NCBI GenBank assembly: GCA_029215795.1
Contig: JARDYH010000001.1
Span: 308,355,154 to 308,419,153, forward strand
Direction: 5' to 3'
DNA: 64,000 nucleotides
DNA from: Anniella stebbinsi
Lineage: Eukaryota; Chordata; Lepidosauria; Squamata; Anniellidae
This document shows positions 59,096-64,000 of this stretch, piece after piece. The number at the start of each line of letters is the position of its first letter. The stretch's first letter is position 1. The notes under the pieces were generated by a model. The model saw nothing but the letters and a program-made list of their open reading frames with translations. It was not told where the DNA came from and searched no databases. A program made the position numbers and the translations under genes.

Positions 59096-60639
59096 ACCGC
59101 ATTGGCGTGTGTTGCAAAAAGATCAATTACAGGTGTGCCCCAACGGTCGAACAACTGCCTCAGTATGATGGGTGACATTTCCCACTCGTGTGTGTCCTGG
59201 AAATTACGACTCAGTTCGTCTGCCAAGACATTGTCTGCCCTGGCAATATAATGGGCGGAGAGCATGATGCCCTTGGGGATAGCCCAGTCTAGAATGTCCA
59301 TTGTCAAATTTAGAAGAGGAGGAGAATGGGTCCCTCATTCTTTGTTCAGGTGCCAGACAACCGAGGTGTTGTCTGAGAGAATCTGAATGTGGCGACCTGT
59401 TAAGATTGGATTCGAATGCCTGTAATGCCTTCTGTACAGCCAATAGCTCCAGTAGATTGATATGGAGCTTGTTCTCTGACATGGACCATCGACCTTGGAC
59501 AGTTAAATTGTTGAGATGAGCGCCCCAACCTTCCATTGACGCATCGGTAGTGATAAACCTCGTTGGACCCCGATTCACAAACGGCAGTCCTTGTAGTAGA
59601 TTGTGAAGGTTTGTCCACCAACGAATTGATGCATGGATTGACCCTGGGATATACAGGCGCACCCTTCGAGCATTGAGGGAGGTGTCGAAGTTCTGTAGCA
59701 GAAATTGTTGTAGGGGCCTCATACGGAGTCAAGCCCACCAGACCACATATATCGTAGCCGCCATCAAACCGAGAAGTCTTTGAATTACGAAGGCGGAAAC
59801 ATATGTTGTTTTTAGCATCTGAAGTGCTAGGTTCTGAATAGTGATTGCTCGATCTCGAGGTAGGAAAACTCAACCTAAGATGGAATTCAGGAAGACTGCT
59901 ATGAATGTATTGTACGCATTGGTATGAAAGATGACTTTTCATGATTGATCTGAAGACCCAAATGTGACAGAAGAAATTGGACCTGTCGAACATCTGAAGC
60001 TGCTTGCTGTTTGGATTGGGAAACAATGAGCCAGTCGTCCAGATAAGGATAGATCTCTAATCCCTGCATTTGGAGATGAGCACAAACTGCCCCCATACAC
60101 TTTATAAAGACCCTTGGAGCTGTTTTGAGGCCGAAAGGGAGAACGCAAAACTGAAAAACCTTGGTACCAATGATAAATCTGAGGTATCTCTGATGATCTG
60201 CATGAATAGCTATATGGAAATAAGCATCTCACAGATCTATCAGTGTAAACCACTGGTTTTTATTTAATAATGGAATGATCATTGCTAATGTGATCATGTG
60301 GAACTTTTTTGTCAAAATAAATTTGTTTAGGTCTCTCAGGTCCATAATAGGACAAAGTCCTCTATCTCTCGTCGGTACCGTAAAATAACGGGAATAGAAA
60401 CCCCTGCCTATATCTGCAGGGAGAACTGGTCGAATGGCACCCTTCTGAAGAAGGGAAGTTATCTCTTGGATTAGTACCTCCGAAGGGGGGGGGGTCACCC
60501 TTACGGTACCGAGCGGAGAAAGGACATTGAATTCTATTTTGTAACCTAGTTTGATAATAGTCAATACCCAATTGTCTGTGGTTATTTCCTTCCATGCTGA
60601 GTAAAATTTCTGCAGAATTTGTCCGAAAACGGGAGTCAT
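58786..60639 (-). pseudogene. DIRS pol: reverse transcriptase, RNase H, methyltransferase-like
   Basis: RT landmarks in order: CPIMDLRDLNKFI, FTLIDL followed by DAYFHIAIH, LPFGLKTAPRVF, and the catalytic YPYLDDWLI (about 60.03 kb). RNase H follows with TTDASMEGWGAHL, NKLHINLLELLAVQKAL and ARADNVLADELSR. Next comes PVIDLFATHANAVCETY ... FPPFPLI ... ILIAPWWPRQG (about 58.88-59.17 kb), resembling the methyltransferase-like domain reported in some DIRS elements. Breaks: in-frame TGA at 60231-60229, 59872-59870 and 59731-59729, and frameshifts near 59.93 and 59.35 kb. It is a dead copy. Confidence 0.88.
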
Positions 60640-60666
60640 TGGCGAGTCAAAGATGCCGTTTTTGAA

Positions 60667-62952
60667 TTATATCCGTTTTATTACGGGTTTGGCGAAAACA
60701 TGATGGCTGAAATTGCCTTCTTTGTTGATATGGCTGATGGATGACTGAGCTTGGAAACGAGAACGATCGGAAAATTGCCTTGGCTGGTATGGTTGTGGGC
60801 GGAACCATTTCCTTGGCCAATATGATGCCTGGACAGTAGAAGTAAAACCCATTTTTCTAACGGTTGCTTTTGCTTTTTGTATAGTATCCATAGCTGTATC
60901 TGTGGATGCATTAAATAGACCTTCCCCATCAAAAGACAAATCTTCAATATGAGACCGGTCTCAGGTGGAAGGCTAGCTGAGCGTAACCATGAGTGTCTCC
61001 GAATAGCGACAGCCCCAATCATTGCCTTAGAAGCACAGTCAGTCTGGTGTCTAGAAGTTGTAATCTCTTGTCTGGAGATGTTAACCACTTCTTTGTGAAA
61101 AACATGTGCCAGTTCTCGTTGATCTTCTGGCAAATGAGCAATCAAGGAAGACATCTTGTCCCATAAAAATAACTGATACCGGGCCATCATGGCCTGGTAG
61201 TTAGTCACTCTTAGTCCCAGTGCTGAAGAATAAATTCGGCGACCCAATAGATCTAGCCTCCTTCCTTCCTTATCAGTGGGAGCCGAATGAGTTTTATTGG
61301 ACTTTCCTTGTGCTGCTTCCACAATTACCGAATTAGGTTTAGGGTGTACAAACAAGAATCCAATATTGGTATCTTGTACTTTATACAGATTTTCCAAGTG
61401 CTTGGAAGTAGGCATCATGGAAGATGGTGCCTTCCAAGAGTGCTTAGCTGTTTGTAATAAAGTAGGTAAGTACGGTACTGACACAGGTGCAGACAATTCC
61501 ATATATACTGCATCAAACACTGGATCCGTCAATCTTTCAAGAGGTTGCTGAGTCTGAATTCCCAACCACTGAGCCATCTGAAGCATTTGTTCAGAAAAAT
61601 GCACATTGTCCTCCGATGGAGACTGCTTCCCTGTAGAGTCTACAAGATCGTTAGGCAATGGTATTGAGGGTGGTACCGACAGAACTGATGTGGAGTCAGA
61701 GACATAGGCTGAATTCAGATGACACAATAAGCAACTGGGGGGGGGGGGAGCAATAGTCAGTTGTATTGACTATCATGTTGTCCAAATGCTGCCATAGTCA
61801 AGTCAACTCAGCACTGATCCTAATCCACACCACAGTTGATTATTTATTACCATGTCATGTGGGGAGTACCCCTAGATGAACAACTGTAAAATTGATTATC
61901 ACCACACCATTGATTATCATGTTGTCCGAATTCAGCCATAGTCTTCAACTGACTGTGGGGAAGATGGTCTTCCTGTATGACAGTCAGTACCGATTGAATT
62001 TGTTGAGCTGCAGGAACTGACCACGGTGGAATAGTCAGAAGAGTATGCAGAGTGTCACTGCTCGGAGGCATAGTCTGTTCAATTTCCAGCCTCGGTACCG
62101 AAGAATATTGATAGGTGGAAGGCTGTCGAAATATCGAGCATTCTGAAATCTAGGATCATAATCCCTTGAATCATGTCTACTGTGTCCATACCTGGACACA
62201 TACGAGTGGACAGAGTAGTCCGAATATCGATCCCAGTCTTGCCTAGGAGAACGGGATAGTGGTCGATACCAGCGATAATCCCTGGCATCACACAGACTAC
62301 GTGCACCAAGGGAGTGTTCCTGATAGTGCAACAGTCTTCGACAAAGTGGATCCTGTCTCGGTGTGGAAGGCTCACGGATTTCACCCTCCGATACCAATGT
62401 AGTGACTGGTACCGAGGGTAACGGAGTTTGCGGAATGGGAGTACTCTGTTGGTCCCATACAGGAGCTTCCGTAGTCAAGATCGCCGAAGTCATCAGTATC
62501 GAGATTGTTGGTACCAATGGTACAGCCGATTGAGTCAAATTTTTTGACTTACTCTTCTTTTTCTTATGAGTACCCTCAGAGGGCTTCAGTGGTTTTGCCT
62601 TTTTTGACAGTTTTTTAGCCTTATCAGTGGCCAAAGAACGTCCAGGAGATGGAGGATTTGAGCAGCTTAATTGAGCCAGTCGAACCTCAAAAGAGGCAGT
62701 CGGATGAGGCATGGATGCTATCTGAGACAGCGTAGAACTCGTATCCACGGCTTCTAACTCTTTCTTCCAAAGAACCGCTCATAATCAGTCAGTTCTATTA
62801 CGGCGAGCTTGTCTCGCTAACTACATACAATGGACACAGGCTTCAACAACACGAGTCTTGCCGAGACAAAAGAGGCAAGAAGAACGTCTATCGGATAATG
62901 GCAATTTAGCACCACAACATACGCATTTTTTAAATAAAGCTGTTTGTGCCAT
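60667..62952 (-). pseudogene. DIRS gag-like ORF, interrupted by a MITE
   Basis: Starts at ATG 62952 (MAQTALFKKCVCCGAK). Cys at residues 10, 12, 13, 26, 29, 39 and 42 form C-x2-C type pairs that suggest a zinc-binding N-terminus. A TAG stop follows at 62823-62821. The middle is Ser/Pro/Lys-rich (KKAKPLKPSEGTHKKKKSKS), then Arg/Tyr/Asp-rich around 62.2 kb. After the MITE the conserved C-terminal half continues (NVHFSEQMLQMAQWLG; YQAMMARYQLFLWDKMSSLI; KAMIGAVAIRRHSWLRS). Frameshifts lie near 62.77, 62.09 and 60.95 kb. It is the nucleocapsid-like protein of the element by position; homology is inferred from layout. Confidence 0.8.
61707..61937. mobile_element. 231-bp MITE inserted in the DIRS gag
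   Basis: Perfect ends ggctgaattcag and ctgaattc-type complement (gaattcagcc), flanked on both sides by ata, a candidate 3-bp target duplication. The interior matches 5014-5240, including a G-run after aataagcaactgg. The gag frame resumes on the far side. Confidence 0.88.
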
Positions 62953-63160
62953 AAGCACAGCGGCGCTGGAGGTTCAGGCACCAACAGCCTTACCTCAGCC
63001 CTAAACTAAACCTAACCTTATAATTTTTTTTAAAAAATGTAACTAGTAACTACTAATAAGAAACAAATAAAAACTATCTAATCTTAGCTTAAATCTGGAC
63101 TAATGTAGTACAGACACGGAGCGAAGTCTCCACGAGGCAAATAGCATGGCAGTTGAAAAG

Positions 63161-63288
63161 GAACTGAGGTAAGCGGGAACCCGTTGGAGCATGCGCAGTG
63201 GGACGGTGGGGGAGGGTTCCCGCCAAAATTTTAGCTATAGAAGTTTTCTGAACGGGGCCCGGCGCCGGTGTAAGCCCCATATGTGTGA
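63161..63288 (-). repeat. DIRS right inverted terminal repeat
   Basis: From gaactgaggtaagcggg to gccccatatgtgtg. It pairs with 57373-57500 over its whole length with scattered substitutions, several at CG/TG positions. Confidence 0.92.
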
Positions 63289-63309
63289 TGCACAGAGACC
63301 ACGAAGAAG

Positions 63310-64000
63310 AACGGAAAGTTACAGTTACAATACCCCCTCTTGAACCCCAACCCTGCAGTTCTTGACTGTCGTTCTTCATCCCACAACTCTCCAGATCACC
63401 AGCAACAACAGACCAGATTGGATCCTCAGAGTTGTCACCAGAGTAACTACCAGGCCACAAGAATATCCTTTCGCCCAGGATTTACTCAGAAGCTGGAGGA
63501 GGAAGACCCAGCCGTAGCCAATGAAGAAGCAGACACAGCTGCAACTGCTGAATCAGTGTCAACAGTATATACGCCCTCTGTCTTTGCCAAGATCTTTGCA
63601 AGGTTAATAGCTCAGAATATGCTATTTTTCTCCAACTGCATCCTCAGGACATCCCCGCTGCCCACTCTAGAATTCAGAATATGGCCATATTGTAGAAGAA
63701 CATGCTTTTCCCATGCCCCATATCTCATATAAAATCAGTCTAGGAGGGAGCTTGAGGAGTAACAAACAACCAAGATCAAAATTAAGTTGTCCTGGGCTCC
63801 CTCCTAAATTGTACTGTGTAGGTTTGCTTTGCTGACACACCTTATCTTTTCTTGTCTTCTGCCAGGGATGTTGAAAATCTGCACCTATGCCCAATGCCGA
63901 GATTGGGCCCTAAGGAGCCATGGTTTATTAGTCAAGAATAGCTACAGTTACCCTTCCCCCTTTCTTTTAGGACAAGCCTCTAGAAAGGCTCCAATGCAGA
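63310..64000. other. intron 1 sequence beyond the DIRS element
   Basis: A 130-codon plus-strand frame (63340-63732, Gln/Ser/Ala-rich) has no recognised domain and starts inside sequence next to the element. Not called as a gene. Confidence 0.4.

Larger units (their letters stand above)
57320..63309 (-). mobile_element. DIRS-type tyrosine-recombinase retrotransposon, near full length, inactive
   Basis: A 6.0-kb element on the minus strand with order gag, RT-RNase H-methyltransferase-like, tyrosine recombinase. It has split inverted terminal repeats (128 bp, 57373-57500 and 63161-63288), different outer ends, and an internal complementary region (57634-57727) that pairs with both outer ends. 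This is the DIRS1 layout, used to make a circular DNA that a tyrosine recombinase inserts without an integrase. Stops, frameshifts and a MITE in gag make it non-coding now. It lies in the same orientation as LRP4. Confidence 0.93.
23308..64000 (-). other. LRP4: probable LRP4 intron 1 (continues past the window)
   Basis: No exon with a start codon, hydrophobic signal peptide and phase-1 donor was found on the minus strand to the right of exon 2. No promoter-like CpG-rich block was seen that is not itself a repeat. The simplest reading is that this whole stretch is first-intron sequence, more than 40.6 kb. This is inference from absence; a short signal-peptide exon could have been missed. Confidence 0.6.

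Noticed and set aside
63340..63732. 130-codon frame next to the DIRS right end
   Set aside because: No recognised domain, low-complexity composition, no splice support.

Overview
This window is vertebrate nuclear DNA, most likely from a squamate reptile (lizard or snake). It is intronic and full of repeats. The repeat mix supports this: CR1 and L2 LINE fragments, an L1 ORF2, tRNA-derived SINEs, many non-autonomous DNA transposons and a DIRS-type tyrosine-recombinase retrotransposon. I cannot name the species. There is no sign of bacterial operons, CRISPR or phage.

The only host gene I can support is LRP4 (MEGF7), on the minus strand. Two coding exons are visible. Exon 3 (930-1046) encodes the second LDL-receptor class A repeat and exon 2 (23158-23307) encodes the first. 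Both have canonical splice sites, both introns are phase 1, and the two join in frame. Intron 2 is therefore 22.1 kb. From 23308 to the right edge everything is most simply read as intron 1 (more than 40 kb). The signal-peptide exon was not found.

Layout: 1-23 kb (intron 2) holds LRP4 exon 3, SINE copies, CR1 and L2 fragments, MITEs, a U2 snRNA fragment, an L1 3' end with a 15-bp target duplication and several microsatellites. At 23-30 kb are LRP4 exon 2, a MITE split by an L2 tail, a 320-bp hAT foldback element, a GC-rich 1.5-kb element and a TAGGGTGACCA-ended element. At 30.2-32.3 kb is a young 5'-truncated L1 flanked by an identical 85-bp direct repeat. At 37-38 kb is an L2 ORF fragment. 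At 39-45.5 kb are three more copies of the 320-bp hAT foldback family, each with a perfect 8-bp target duplication. At 57.3-63.3 kb is a nearly full-length but decayed DIRS element (gag, RT-RNase H-methyltransferase-like region, tyrosine recombinase) with 128-bp inverted terminal repeats and an internal complementary region. A 231-bp MITE interrupts its gag.

Nothing here amounts to a new multi-gene system. The most informative observations are the DIRS terminal architecture and its decay pattern, the 85-bp duplication around the L1, and the fixed-length 320-bp hAT hairpins.
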